64,000 bases of DNA from Spirosoma rhododendri. GTDB taxonomy: Bacteria; Bacteroidota; Bacteroidia; Cytophagales; Spirosomataceae. The position numbers and the translations under genes were made by a program. This document shows, one piece after another, positions 42,164 through 50,837 of this stretch (its first letter is position 1; every line of letters begins with the position of its first letter). The stretch covers positions 2,122,501 through 2,186,500 of the forward strand of contig NZ_CP051677.1 of assembly GCF_012849055.1 (NCBI RefSeq). The letters run 5' to 3'. The notes under the pieces were generated by a model that worked only from the letters and a program-made list of their open reading frames with translations, made no database searches and was not told where the DNA came from.

Positions 42164-44275
42164 ATGTCTGTTATTAATAAGATTAGAGAACATTCAGGAG
42201 TAGCTGTCGGCGTAATCGCCGTCAGTTTACTGCTGTTTATCGTCGGCGGGGATCTGCTCGGCGGCCGAAACCTCTTTGGTGGTAATCAGCAGGAAGTTGG
42301 TGAAATTGCCGGGCAATCGATTGACGTGCAGGACTTTAATGCCAAAGTCGATCAGTTGCGGGCGCAGTATGAGCAGCAAACAGGCCGCGCTCCCGGCGAT
42401 CAGGAAATGACGCAACTGCGCGAACAGGCCTGGAATCAGCTGTTGTTCGACATTGCTTATCAGGAGCAGTTCGACAAGCTGGGGCTGAAAGTATCGCCTG
42501 AAGAGCTGTTCGATATGGTGCAGGGCAACAACATCAGCCCCGCCGTTCGGCAGGCATTCACAAACCCGCAGACGGGTGTTTTCGACAAAAGCCAGATCAT
42601 CAGTTACCTGAAAGGCATTCGTAACCTGCCCGCACAGCAGCAGGCTGCCTGGGCATCGTTTGAGCAAAGCATCAGCGAAAATCGTCTGCGTGATAAGTAC
42701 GAACGGCTGATGACGCTGTCGAACTACACGACGATGGCCGAAGCGCAGAAAGAATATCAGGCGCAGAATACGAAAGCAAATATCAAGCTGCTGTTCGTGC
42801 CCTACTACGCGATTAACGACACGACTGTGAAGGTGAGCGATTCGGAACTGCAAAGCTACCTCGACAAGCACAAGGACGAGTTTCCGGGTGTTAACAGCCG
42901 GTCGATGCAGTACGTAACGTTCTCGGTGGCCCCCTCGAAGGAAGACAGCGCGAACCTGTATACAGAGATCAAAACGCTGGCCCGTGGTCTGGGTGCGGCT
43001 GGTAGCGATTCAACGTTCGCCCAGCAGAACAGCGACGTTCGTGTACCACTTTACATGACGGCTGGTGAAATGCCGGAGCAGCTGCGGGCGTCGATCCCGA
43101 CGTTTGCACAGGGTGGTATCTACGGACCGTTCCGCGAGGGCAACACGTATTTTATCTACAAATACGGCGGTACCAAAACCGATACAAGCTATACGGCTCG
43201 CGCCAGCCATATCCTGATTCGCCCAACGGCGCAGACCGATTCGGCAAAGGCAGATGCGCGTCGTCGGGCTCAGGCGATTCTGGAGCAGATTCAGGGCGGT
43301 GCTAACTTCGAAGTGCTGGCCCAGCAGAACAGTGCCGACGGTTCGGCGCAGTTGGGTGGCGATCTGGGTCCGTTTAAAAATGACGGGAAGATGGTAAAGC
43401 CGTTCGAGAGTGCAGTATTCGGCGCTACGTCGGCTGGTCTGATTCCCCGCCTGATCGAAACAGAATTTGGTTACCACATCATCAAGGTAACGCAGCCAAA
43501 GACGAATCAGCTGTATCGCATTGTTGGTATCGGGAAAAGCATTGCTCCCAGCCAGACGACTCGTGATGAAGCCCTGCGCAAGGCCGATCAGTTCGCATCG
43601 GGTGTAGGCAATCAGGACGAGTTCAACGCCAAGGTTAAAGAAGAAAAAGGATTGGTTGTGGCAACGGCTGAACGGGTACCGGAAGGTGCCAATCAGGTTA
43701 ACGCGCTGACCGATGCCCGTCAGCTGGTTCGCTGGGCATTCGACAACAAAACCGATGTCGGCGATGTGTCGGAACCGTTTGAAATTGGCGATCAGTACGT
43801 CATTGCCGTGCTGACGAACAAGACGGCTAAAGACGACGTAAAAGTTAGCGACTACAAGAACGAGCTGACGGCCAAAGTTCGCAATCAGTTGAAAGGCGAG
43901 CAGATCATCAGCAAACTGGGCAGTGCCAGTGGTTCGCTGGAAAGCATCGCACAGAAATACGGCGCTGGTGCGCTGGTTGAAACCGTCGACGATGTGAACC
44001 TGGCAACGGGCTTCCTGCGTAGCGCGGGCGTCGACCCGACGGCACTGGGTAAAGCGTTTGGTCTGAAAGCTGGTCAGCGGTCGAAGCCCTTCGCGGGCGA
44101 AGCCGGTGTACTGATCGTTGAGCCAACGCAAATCACGCCCGCTCCGGCCATCGCCGATTACACGATGTACAAAACGCAGCTTCAGCAAAACAGTGCGGCC
44201 CGTACCGGCTTCTACATCAATGAAGCCATCAAGGAAGCAGCTAAGGTTGAAGACAACCGGGCGAAGTTTTTTTAA
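42164..44275 (+). CDS. PpiD/SurA-type peptidyl-prolyl isomerase, membrane anchored
   Basis: A 703-residue periplasmic chaperone anchored by an N-terminal helix (GVAVGVIAVSLLLFIVGGDL). A SurA-N-like chaperone region follows (about 40-220, LREQAWNQLLFDIAYQEQFD). The parvulin domain is at about 344-445: ARASHILIRPTAQTDSAKAD, FEVLAQQNSADGSAQLGGDL and FGYHIIKVTQP. A second degenerate parvulin-like region makes up the rest. It helps outer-membrane and periplasmic proteins fold. The 215 nt upstream hold no gene; a TTATTTTG at 42128 is a weak promoter candidate. Ends before a strong terminator. Confidence 0.92.
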   Translation: MSVINKIREHSGVAVGVIAVSLLLFIVGGDLLGGRNLFGGNQQEVGEIAGQSIDVQDFNAKVDQLRAQYEQQTGRAPGDQEMTQLREQAWNQLLFDIAYQEQFDKLGLKVSPEELFDMVQGNNISPAVRQAFTNPQTGVFDKSQIISYLKGIRNLPAQQQAAWASFEQSISENRLRDKYERLMTLSNYTTMAEAQKEYQAQNTKANIKLLFVPYYAINDTTVKVSDSELQSYLDKHKDEFPGVNSRSMQYVTFSVAPSKEDSANLYTEIKTLARGLGAAGSDSTFAQQNSDVRVPLYMTAGEMPEQLRASIPTFAQGGIYGPFREGNTYFIYKYGGTKTDTSYTARASHILIRPTAQTDSAKADARRRAQAILEQIQGGANFEVLAQQNSADGSAQLGGDLGPFKNDGKMVKPFESAVFGATSAGLIPRLIETEFGYHIIKVTQPKTNQLYRIVGIGKSIAPSQTTRDEALRKADQFASGVGNQDEFNAKVKEEKGLVVATAERVPEGANQVNALTDARQLVRWAFDNKTDVGDVSEPFEIGDQYVIAVLTNKTAKDDVKVSDYKNELTAKVRNQLKGEQIISKLGSASGSLESIAQKYGAGALVETVDDVNLATGFLRSAGVDPTALGKAFGLKAGQRSKPFAGEAGVLIVEPTQITPAPAIADYTMYKTQLQQNSAARTGFYINEAIKEAAKVEDNRAKFF

Positions 44276-44325
44276 TATAGTTTAAGTTTTGTAGGTCAAC
44301 GTTTAAGGTTATACCCAACCAAACA

Positions 44326-44360
44326 AAGAAGGCCCCGTCTGTTGCAGACGGGGCCTTCTT
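44326..44360. terminator. hairpin terminator after ppiD
   Basis: Perfect 16-bp stem AAGAAGGCCCCGTCTG with its complement at 44345-44360, 3-nt loop. The 40 nt before it carry a single TTTAAGGT-family arm. Confidence 0.9.
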
Positions 44361-44379
44361 CGTTTCGATTATTTGTCCT

Positions 44380-44455
44380 CGACAGCTTCCAGCTGTCGAA
44401 GCCGGGTCGGAGTCATATCAGCCGCGATAGCGGCTCCGACAGCTGGAAGCTGTCG
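44380..44455. repeat. inverted pair of the CGACAGCTTCCAGCTGTCG element
   Basis: Copies at 44380-44398 and, inverted, 44437-44455; the spacer between has further complementarity (GCCGC/GCGGC). Between the convergent ppiD and cyclophilin genes. Confidence 0.8.
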
Positions 44456-44471
44456 GGGACAATCCAATCAA

Positions 44472-44909
44472 CTAGTCTTCAACGATCGTGATGCTGTTGA
44501 TTTTGTCGCCCTGCCGGATCTGATCGATCACGTCATCGCCTTCCACAACTTTACCGAAAACCGTGTGGTTGCGGTCCAGGTGGGCGGTGTTCTGCCGGTT
44601 GTGGCAGATGAAAAATTGCGAACCACCTGTGTTGCGGCCCCGGTGCGCCATCGAAAGTACACCCCGATCGTGCCGCTGATTTTCGCCAGTCAGTTCGCAA
44701 TCGATGGTGTAGCCCGGACCACCCGCACCCGTACCGGTTGGGTCGCCACCCTGAATCATGAAGTTGGGGATGACACGGTGAAACACGACGCCGTCATAAA
44801 ACCCTTTTTTCGCAAGCGAAATAAAATTATCGACCGCTTTTGGGGCATCCTTCTCGAAAAACTCGATCAGCATAGTACCCTTGTCGGTGTTCATTTGAGC
44901 CTTAGGCAT
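44472..44909 (-). CDS. cyclophilin-type peptidyl-prolyl isomerase
   Basis: A 145-residue cyclophilin. The catalytic Arg is in YDGVVFHRVIPNFMIQGGDP, followed by GTGAGGPGYTIDCE, GVLSMAHRGRNTGGSQFFIC and HTVFGKVVEGDDVIDQI. The ATG at 44909 (MPKAQMNTDKGTMLIEFFEK) is preferred over 44939, since a TACCTTTG promoter element lies at 44937-44944. No signal peptide, so cytoplasmic. Length is normal for small bacterial cyclophilins. Confidence 0.94.
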   Translation of the reverse strand: MPKAQMNTDKGTMLIEFFEKDAPKAVDNFISLAKKGFYDGVVFHRVIPNFMIQGGDPTGTGAGGPGYTIDCELTGENQRHDRGVLSMAHRGRNTGGSQFFICHNRQNTAHLDRNHTVFGKVVEGDDVIDQIRQGDKINSITIVED

Positions 44910-44936
44910 AACGAAAACTGTATGTTGTTGGAAGTG

Positions 44937-44944
44937 CAAAGGTA
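44937..44944 (-). promoter_or_regulatory. TACCTTTG promoter element of the cyclophilin gene
   Basis: Exact TAnnTTTG match on the minus strand, 27 nt before the chosen ATG; it supports that start. Confidence 0.45.
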
Positions 44945-45164
44945 TAGCTTTGCCCCGGTTACTGCATACGATCGCTGGCGGGGAAGCATCGCCTAGGCTG
45001 GCTGGATGGCCCTGCGGAACGAAATAAACCGATCAATAAGCGCAAATCATCCTTGAAATAAGACAATTAGACCTCCGCCTATTTTCGCTTACTTTGTAAT
45101 AGCTGTAACACTGTCTGATCTGTAAATGAGTTTATGGTTTCATACGGAACAGAATCAGATCTCT

Positions 45165-45482
45165 ATGAGCCGCATTTATCACGTTGTCACGGCCGCCGAC
45201 TGGGCAAAGGCTGACAAACAGTCGACCTACGAAGCCGCCAGCTTACACACCGAAGGGTTTATTCACGCATCAGAACGGAGTCAGGTGGGGGGTGTGCTGA
45301 GCCGCTACTACGCGAACGTTCCCGATCTGCTTCTACTGCACATCGATACAGACAGGCTGACATCGGAACTGCGTTATGAAGTATCCACCAACCACGAGCT
45401 GTTTCCACACATTTACGGGCCCATCAACCGGGACGCCGTAGTTGAGATTGAGAAGCTGACCGATACGGGTCAGGACCACTAA
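45165..45482 (+). CDS. DUF952 family protein
   Basis: A 105-residue protein with the DUF952 pattern: MSRIYHVVTAADWAKADKQS, LHTEGFIHASERSQVGGVLS, a leucine-rich strand DLLLLHIDTDRL, then HELFPHIYGPINRDAVVEI. The fold is related to glutathione S-transferase/ADP-ribosyl-transferase-like small domains; no activity is established. The ATG at 45165 is used because similarity begins there. The efflux protein gene starts 11 nt after its stop, so they are co-transcribed. Confidence 0.85.
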   Translation: MSRIYHVVTAADWAKADKQSTYEAASLHTEGFIHASERSQVGGVLSRYYANVPDLLLLHIDTDRLTSELRYEVSTNHELFPHIYGPINRDAVVEIEKLTDTGQDH

Positions 45483-45493
45483 GAAAAGCTGTT

Positions 45494-46993
45494 ATGATAA
45501 ACGCATATGGGCTCGTCGCCGGTTTGCTGCTGACCAGTTTCGTGTCGCTGGGGCAAACAACCCCGCTTAACGCGCCCGGTGGAGCCGTAACGGTGCAGCC
45601 GGGCAGTGTTCCCGCTAATTCGCCCGGTACCGTTCAGCCACAGACGCCCACGCCTGCGACCCCCGCCGGTACGGCAATCAGTTCCGCCCCGTCGCCCGAT
45701 GCCAATGCACCGGCTCCTGCGCTGACAGTGAGCGGCTTCAAACGGTTCAGCGATCCACTGCTCGAATCGCTGATTCAGCTGGGGCTCGACAATAGCCCCA
45801 ACCTGCGGGCTGCGCTGAGTCGGGTTGAAGAAGCGCGTATACGGGTGCGGGTAGCTCAGTCATTTCTGTCGCCGTCGATACGCAGTTCGGCCCTTATAAC
45901 GTCGCAGAGCCTGTCGGAGCGTCGGCCGCTGTCGGTGCCGAATCAGGCTGATTTGCTGCCCCGGTTTCAGCTGAACACGTTTCAACTGCTGCCTATCGAC
46001 GCGAGTTACGAACTGGATCTGTTCAAGCGCATTCGAAACACGATCAATGTCGCCGACTTGCAGGCGCAGGCCAGCGACGCCGATTTTCAGTCGTTCCGGC
46101 TGACGCTGGCTTCTGATATTGCCCGGACGTATTTGCTGATTCGGGGCAACGACGCTGAGCAGAGTGTTTTCGTTCGTAACATTCAGTCCCGTGATTCAAC
46201 GCTGGCGATCCTACGCGAACGGTTCCGGGCGGGCCTTATCAGTCAGATCGACGTACAGCGGTCCGAAACCGATTATGCGACGTTGCAGGTAACGCTGAAG
46301 GGACTGGCGCGCGCCCGGATCGAACTGGTCAACGGACTGGCCCAACTGTGCGGACAGAACCCCAATCAGTTTCAGATTCCCGCCGGTAATTTGCCCAGTC
46401 AGGTGCCGCAATACCCGTACGCGACTGTGCAGCTCGATCAGTTGCAGCGTCGGCCCGACCTGCTGCAATACGCCCGGCAGAACCAGATCGCTATCGCGCA
46501 GGTAGTGTTGCAACAGGCAAGTACGCAGCCGCGCGTGACGCTGATCGGGTCGGCGGGGATTTTGTCGGGTCGGATTGGTCCGTGGTTCACGCCCAGCAGC
46601 GCCACGTATATTGTGGGCGTTAATGCGTCGGTGCCGCTTTACGAAGGGCATCGGGCCCGCCAGAATATTGCCCTCGCCCGGCAGCAGACACAAACCAATC
46701 AGCAGACCTACCAGCAGGCTCTGCAACTGGCACAGCGCGACGCCGAGACAGCGCTGGATAACCAATCACTACTGCGCGAACAGATCGACCTGCAACAGCA
46801 GACACTATCGCTTGCCCGCCGTACGGAACGGTACAATCGCGAGTTGTATATACGTGGGCTGGCAACGTATCTGGAAGTGCTTGATGCCCAGCGCACCATT
46901 CTGACGGTAGAGCAGCAGCTTGTGCAGCTACGAAGCCAGGAAGCGCAGTACGCCGTAGCGCTCCTGCGCGCTGTTGGTGGCGACTATCAGTAG
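45494..46993 (+). CDS. TolC/NodT-family outer-membrane efflux protein
   Basis: A 499-residue outer-membrane factor with signal peptide (ending SFVSLGQ). A Pro/Thr/Ala-rich linker (residues 22-78) precedes the OEP repeats: FSDPLLESLIQLGLDNSPNL, ALSRVEEARIRVRVAQSFLS and YELDLFKRIRNTI in the first half; ARQNQIAIAQVVLQQASTQP, VNASVPLYEGHRARQNIALA and YLEVLDAQRTILTVEQQLVQ in the second. Such trimers form the outer channel of RND or ABC efflux pumps. No membrane-fusion or pump gene is adjacent, so the partners lie elsewhere. Confidence 0.92.
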   Translation: MINAYGLVAGLLLTSFVSLGQTTPLNAPGGAVTVQPGSVPANSPGTVQPQTPTPATPAGTAISSAPSPDANAPAPALTVSGFKRFSDPLLESLIQLGLDNSPNLRAALSRVEEARIRVRVAQSFLSPSIRSSALITSQSLSERRPLSVPNQADLLPRFQLNTFQLLPIDASYELDLFKRIRNTINVADLQAQASDADFQSFRLTLASDIARTYLLIRGNDAEQSVFVRNIQSRDSTLAILRERFRAGLISQIDVQRSETDYATLQVTLKGLARARIELVNGLAQLCGQNPNQFQIPAGNLPSQVPQYPYATVQLDQLQRRPDLLQYARQNQIAIAQVVLQQASTQPRVTLIGSAGILSGRIGPWFTPSSATYIVGVNASVPLYEGHRARQNIALARQQTQTNQQTYQQALQLAQRDAETALDNQSLLREQIDLQQQTLSLARRTERYNRELYIRGLATYLEVLDAQRTILTVEQQLVQLRSQEAQYAVALLRAVGGDYQ

Positions 46994-47138
46994 ACGTATT
47001 GCCGGTACAAGTTATGTACATACTTTCGGCTACCCGTTCAATCATTTCCTGTGCATGGATAAACCTTTTCCTGTGGATTGGGGGTAAACTTGCCGGGTAT
47101 TTGGTCTTTACCTCCACCAATTACACTTCGATTGCTGT

Positions 47139-48209
47139 ATGAATCATACGTATGTTATTATCATGGCTGGCGGGGTTGGCACACGATTCTGGCCATTTAG
47201 CCGGACGAGTTACCCCAAACAGTTTCACGACGTACTCGGCACGGGTCGTACGCTGCTTCAGCAAACGGCCGACCGCTTCACCGGTATCTGTCCACCCGAA
47301 AACATCTTTATCGTAACCAGTTCGCTTTACCGCGACCTGTGTCTGCAACAACTGCCGCAACTGACGAGCGAGCAGGTACTGTGCGAGCCAATCGCTCGTA
47401 ACACGGCGCCCTGCATTGCGTATGCCTGCTACAAAATTGCCCAGCGCGACCCGGAGGCCAACATCGTTGTTGCGCCCGCCGACCATATCATCCTGAAGGA
47501 AGAAGAGTTTCAGCGCACCATCCAAACGGCCCTCGACGCTACGAAGGATCAAGATATCCTGGTTACGCTCGGTATCCAGCCCAGCCGCCCCGACACGGGT
47601 TATGGGTATATCCAGTATGTGCCAGAAGGCGATAACGTAGTCAAGAAGGTAAAGACGTTCACCGAGAAGCCCAACCTCGAACTGGCGAAGCAGTTTGTCG
47701 ATAGCGGTGAGTTTGTCTGGAACGCCGGTATTTTCGTCTGGAATGTGCAGGCAATTCTAAAGGCATTCAAAGCGTATCTGCCCGAAACTGCCGAGATTTT
47801 TGAAGAAGGTGCTACTGACTATTACCAGGAAAGTGAAGCCCGCTTCATCGATAAAGCGTACTCGCTATGCGGCAGTATCTCGATCGATAACGGCGTTATG
47901 GAAAAGGCCGATAACGTTTATGTCGTGTTGAGTGATTTTGGCTGGTCGGACCTGGGAACGTGGAAGTCGTTGTACGAAGTATCGGACAAGAATGACGATC
48001 AGAACGTGATCGACGGTCATGTGCTGCTGTACGACACGAAGAACTGCATCATCAAAACGCCGAAAGAGCGGTTGGTCGCCATCAACGGTCTCGACGGGTT
48101 TATCGTCGCTGAATACGACAACGTACTGATGATTTGCCGTAAAGAAGATGAGCAGAAGGTGAAAGTGTTCGTCGCTGACGCCAAAGCGCGCGGGGGCGAG
48201 TTCGTCTAA
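47139..48209 (+). CDS. manC: mannose-1-phosphate guanylyltransferase
   Basis: A 356-residue nucleotidyltransferase making GDP-mannose from mannose-1-phosphate and GTP. The N-terminal YVIIMAGGVGTRFWPFSRTS has the G-G-x-G-T-R-x-W-P signature, PKQFHDVLG the sugar-nucleotide Lys, then VVAPADHIILKEEEFQ, ETGY-like RPDTGYGYIQYV, FTEKPNLELAKQFVDSGEFV and VLSDFGWSDLGTWKSLYEVS. It lacks the C-terminal phosphomannose isomerase domain of fused ManC proteins. Product may feed the polysaccharide cluster at 58-64 kb. Confidence 0.94.
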   Translation: MNHTYVIIMAGGVGTRFWPFSRTSYPKQFHDVLGTGRTLLQQTADRFTGICPPENIFIVTSSLYRDLCLQQLPQLTSEQVLCEPIARNTAPCIAYACYKIAQRDPEANIVVAPADHIILKEEEFQRTIQTALDATKDQDILVTLGIQPSRPDTGYGYIQYVPEGDNVVKKVKTFTEKPNLELAKQFVDSGEFVWNAGIFVWNVQAILKAFKAYLPETAEIFEEGATDYYQESEARFIDKAYSLCGSISIDNGVMEKADNVYVVLSDFGWSDLGTWKSLYEVSDKNDDQNVIDGHVLLYDTKNCIIKTPKERLVAINGLDGFIVAEYDNVLMICRKEDEQKVKVFVADAKARGGEFV

Positions 48210-48236
48210 GCGGCTGACACTGACAGTAGAAAATAA

Positions 48237-48275
48237 ACGAAACGGGTACGGATTTAACAGCCGTACCCGTTTCGT
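48237..48275 (+). terminator. hairpin terminator of manC
   Basis: Perfect 15-bp stem ACGAAACGGGTACGG / CCGTACCCGTTTCGT with a 9-nt loop, 28 nt after the stop. Confidence 0.85.
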
Positions 48276-48288
48276 GTTTGTGGGGCTC

Positions 48289-48296
48289 TATTTTTG
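48289..48296 (+). promoter_or_regulatory. TATTTTTG promoter element
   Basis: TAnnTTTG match directly after the manC terminator, 13 nt before the ATG of the lipoprotein at 48310. Confidence 0.4.
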
Positions 48297-48309
48297 CGGA
48301 GTTCTGATT

Positions 48310-48798
48310 ATGACGCACACGGCTGTGAAAAATCAACTGATACTACTGGTGGGGTTACTGCTGCTCGGCAGTTTGACAGGTTGCAACCCGTTGCCTGCCG
48401 TGTCGACTGGTCCGGCCGATACGCGGGTGGCCGGTACGTGGCGGCTGCTGGAACGCCGGTTTCTGAAAGACTCCGTCTATTCTGTAAGGATCGATACCAT
48501 CACCCAAACCCGCGATACCAGCTTCCTGACCGTTCGGCGTTACCCGACTACCCCTGCGCAGACAATAACGTTCAACAGCGACGGTACGCTCACGGCCAGC
48601 GGCAGTGAAATGTCATACTATTTTCCGATGCAGGCGTTTCGCGTCGACGCCACTTACCCCGACAGCCTGTTCCTGAATTTCTATATCACATCGAACCGGG
48701 CCACGACCTTTTCCCGCCAGCCGCTACGCTTCCGCAGCGACACCATGCTACTCGTACCCAGCAGCGAAGCCTATTCCCGATTCATCCGGGTACGCTGA
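48310..48798 (+). CDS. lipocalin-like small lipoprotein, unknown
   Basis: A 162-residue lipoprotein with lipobox LGSLTGC (C26). The mature part starts with VAGTWRLLERRFLKDSVYSV, a strand pattern like that of lipocalin-like Bacteroidota lipoproteins (GTW at the barrel start), and continues ITFNSDGTLTASGSEMSYYF. The function is unknown. The ATG at 48310 follows a promoter element and gives a clean signal; a start at 48274 would overlap the terminator. Its stop is one base from the stop of convergent thiL, with no terminator between. Confidence 0.75.
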   Translation: MTHTAVKNQLILLVGLLLLGSLTGCNPLPAVSTGPADTRVAGTWRLLERRFLKDSVYSVRIDTITQTRDTSFLTVRRYPTTPAQTITFNSDGTLTASGSEMSYYFPMQAFRVDATYPDSLFLNFYITSNRATTFSRQPLRFRSDTMLLVPSSEAYSRFIRVR

Positions 48799-48799
48799 A

Positions 48800-49831
48800 C
48801 TACTGACTCTCCGACGGCCAGCCCTGCGCCCGGATAGGCGTTTGCTGCCCGGCTTTGGTTGCCAGCACGATTTGCGACGGATCGGCCGTGAGGTAGCCAA
48901 TGGCGGTGATGCGCGCGTTGGTCGATAGTTTGTCGTATTCCTGCGGGCGAATCGTAAACAGCAGTTCGTAGTCTTCGCCACCGTTCAGGGCTGCCGTAAC
49001 CGGGCTTATCTTGAATTCGTCGGCTGCCAGATGCGTCTGATCGTCGATCGGCAGATTCTCATCGAATAGAACCGCGCCCGTTCTGGACTGACGGCACAGG
49101 TGCAGCAGTTCCGACGCCAGCCCATCCGATACGTCGATCATGGCGGTGGGGCGAATCCCCAAGTCGCGCAGCTCGTGAACAATGTCGGTACGAGCATCGG
49201 GGCGGAGTTGTCGCTGTACCAGATACGCCCGCTCTTCCGACAGATTTGGCTGCATGTTGGGGTCAGCCAGAAATACCTGCTTCTCACGTTCGAGCAGTTG
49301 CAGACCGAGGTAAGCCGCGCCCAGATCGCCCGTAACGCAGATCACGTCGTTGGGCTGGGCCGTGCTCCGGTACGTAATCAGGTCTTTGGGTACTTTGCCC
49401 AGTACTGACACTGACAGAATGAGCCCCGACCGCGAGGAAGACGTGTCGCCCCCGACCAGATCAACGTTGTAGGCTTCGCAGGCCGCCCGAATACCTTCGT
49501 ACAATTCATCGATAGCTTCGACCGGGAAACGGCTGCTCAGGCTCAGCCCGACCGTTACCTGTATGGGTAGGCCGTTCATGGCGGCAATGTCAGACACCGC
49601 GAACGTAATGGCTTTGTAGCCGAGGTGCTTGAGCGGCACGTACGTCAGATCGAAGTGAATACCTTCGACCAGCACGTCGGTTGACAGTAAGCCGTAATTT
49701 TCGTCGTCCCAGACAAACACGGCGGCATCGTCGCCGATACCAAGAACGGTTTCCGGGTGAGTAGGGGCGGGGGTTGCCTGCCGGATGCGGTCGATCAGGC
49801 CAATTTCGCCCAGTGTAGTTAAGTCAGTCAT
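48800..49831 (-). CDS. thiL: thiamine-monophosphate kinase
   Basis: A 343-residue ATP-dependent kinase forming thiamine diphosphate. Seen: LGEIGLIDRIRQATP at the start, VLGIGDDAAVFVWDDENYGL with metal-binding Asp pair, STDVLVEGIHFDLTYVPLKH, the VSDIAAMNGLPIQVTVGLSL block, VGGDTSSSRSGLILSVSVLG, MIDVSDGLASELLHLCRQS and LNGGEDYELLFTI. Length is slightly above the E. coli enzyme and normal for Bacteroidota. No other thi gene nearby. Confidence 0.95.
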   Translation of the reverse strand: MTDLTTLGEIGLIDRIRQATPAPTHPETVLGIGDDAAVFVWDDENYGLLSTDVLVEGIHFDLTYVPLKHLGYKAITFAVSDIAAMNGLPIQVTVGLSLSSRFPVEAIDELYEGIRAACEAYNVDLVGGDTSSSRSGLILSVSVLGKVPKDLITYRSTAQPNDVICVTGDLGAAYLGLQLLEREKQVFLADPNMQPNLSEERAYLVQRQLRPDARTDIVHELRDLGIRPTAMIDVSDGLASELLHLCRQSRTGAVLFDENLPIDDQTHLAADEFKISPVTAALNGGEDYELLFTIRPQEYDKLSTNARITAIGYLTADPSQIVLATKAGQQTPIRAQGWPSESQ

Positions 49832-49915
49832 GAAATTAGTTTGTCGTGCGTAGTCTGTGTGTACGGGCTACGCGTGGCAGAACCGCACCACTGCTAGCCC
49901 GGCGGACACAAAAAA

Positions 49916-49940
49916 GCCGCTCCCGTGGATTGGGAACGGC
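49916..49940 (-). terminator. hairpin terminator on the minus strand
   Basis: Stem GCCGCTCCC / GGGAACGGC with one G-T-type mismatch, followed on the minus strand by T6; located 28 nt after the lipoprotein gene at 49968. Confidence 0.7.
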
Positions 49941-49967
49941 CCTGTACTTAAAATGGTTTGCGACAGC

Positions 49968-50420
49968 TTACGGATTCGACAATGTGTAGACGTTGGTCGA
50001 ATTCCCCGTTTTCTGATCGGCGGAGTTACGGGTCAGTACCAGTTCCGTGTCGGAAATGCTGGTGATAGTAAACGAAATCGTGCCGTTAACACCCGTTGGA
50101 GACGGCTGAAGATTGGTTAGCGTCAGTGTCTGCGGATTATCCTGCACCGAATACTGTCCAACGAATGTATTGCCGTCAAAAGCCGTGTACCGCGCGGTTG
50201 GGGACGACGACAGGTCGAGTTTGAAGTTACTGTAGGTAGGCCGGACATTGCTGGTGCCGCCACGGGTGTAGACCGTCGTGTTGTTCTCCGTCACGACGCG
50301 GGCTGTCCAGGCTTTGGCGATACGCTCTGAAAGTGGTGGGGTTTTATCGCCCCCGCAACCCAGCAGCACACCGGTGATCGCTACTACTGACACAAAGGAG
50401 AGGAATGCGTTCTTTCTCAT
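49968..50420 (-). CDS. small lipoprotein, unknown
   Basis: A 150-residue lipoprotein: signal MRKNAFLSFVSVVAITGVLL with lipobox GVLLGC (C22). The mature part is polar and beta-rich (TARVVTENNTTVYTRGGTSN, SYSNFKLDLSSSP-like segment, SFTITSISDTELVLTRNSAD), the pattern of lipocalin-like small lipoproteins common in Cytophagales. The ATG at 50420 is preferred to 50435. No functional motif. It has its own terminator and lies between thiL and a divergent cytochrome-b5-like gene. Confidence 0.75.
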   Translation of the reverse strand: MRKNAFLSFVSVVAITGVLLGCGGDKTPPLSERIAKAWTARVVTENNTTVYTRGGTSNVRPTYSNFKLDLSSSPTARYTAFDGNTFVGQYSVQDNPQTLTLTNLQPSPTGVNGTISFTITSISDTELVLTRNSADQKTGNSTNVYTLSNP

Positions 50421-50460
50421 GAATAAGCGTTGCATAAAACAGAAGTGGCTAAAGTTACGC

Positions 50461-50468
50461 TAATTTTG
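50461..50468 (+). promoter_or_regulatory. TAATTTTG promoter element
   Basis: TAnnTTTG match 16 nt before the ATG of the cytochrome-b5-like gene. Confidence 0.45.
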
Positions 50469-50484
50469 TTGTTACCCACAAATC

Positions 50485-50775
50485 ATGTACCGCCGACGGA
50501 CTAATATCAAACAAGTGGCGCATGCACCTCTTTCCAGCCTCGAAATGCTGCCCGTTTTTACCCGGTCGCAACTCGCGCTGCGCAACGGTTCTGACCGCGA
50601 CGAAATCTGGTGTGCCTACGCCGGGCTGATCTACGATGTGTCGACGTCGCGGCTCTGGCGCAACGGGCAGCACTACGAACACTGGGCCGGGCAGGACCTG
50701 ACCGACGAACTTACCGACGCGCCCCATACCGACTCGGTTTTCGCCCGATTCCGCGTCGTCGGGCGCCTGGGTTAG
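50485..50775 (+). CDS. cytochrome b5-like heme/steroid-binding domain protein
   Basis: A 96-residue protein. After a short basic start comes LPVFTRSQLALRNGSDRDEI, then WCAYAGLIYDVSTSRLWRNG, QHYEHWAGQDLTDELTDAPH and FARFRVVGRLG, the layout of small bacterial cytochrome b5-like proteins with histidines at QHYEH and APH as possible heme ligands. There is no signal peptide. Role unknown; the next gene (sugar kinase) begins 62 nt later on the same strand. Confidence 0.85.
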   Translation: MYRRRTNIKQVAHAPLSSLEMLPVFTRSQLALRNGSDRDEIWCAYAGLIYDVSTSRLWRNGQHYEHWAGQDLTDELTDAPHTDSVFARFRVVGRLG

Positions 50776-50837
50776 ACTACGGTTCGTTGGTGGTCACGAG
50801 AACTACAAACCATGAACCACAAACTACAAACCAACTA

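Noticed and set aside
43010..44188. A 392-codon open frame on the minus strand opposite the PpiD gene
   Set aside because: It lies wholly antisense to a protein with clear chaperone and parvulin motifs, has no family similarity, and is explained by high GC and codon bias on the sense strand.
44373..44996. A 207-codon plus-strand frame across the cyclophilin gene
   Set aside because: It is antisense to a cyclophilin with intact catalytic motifs and begins inside the inverted repeat.
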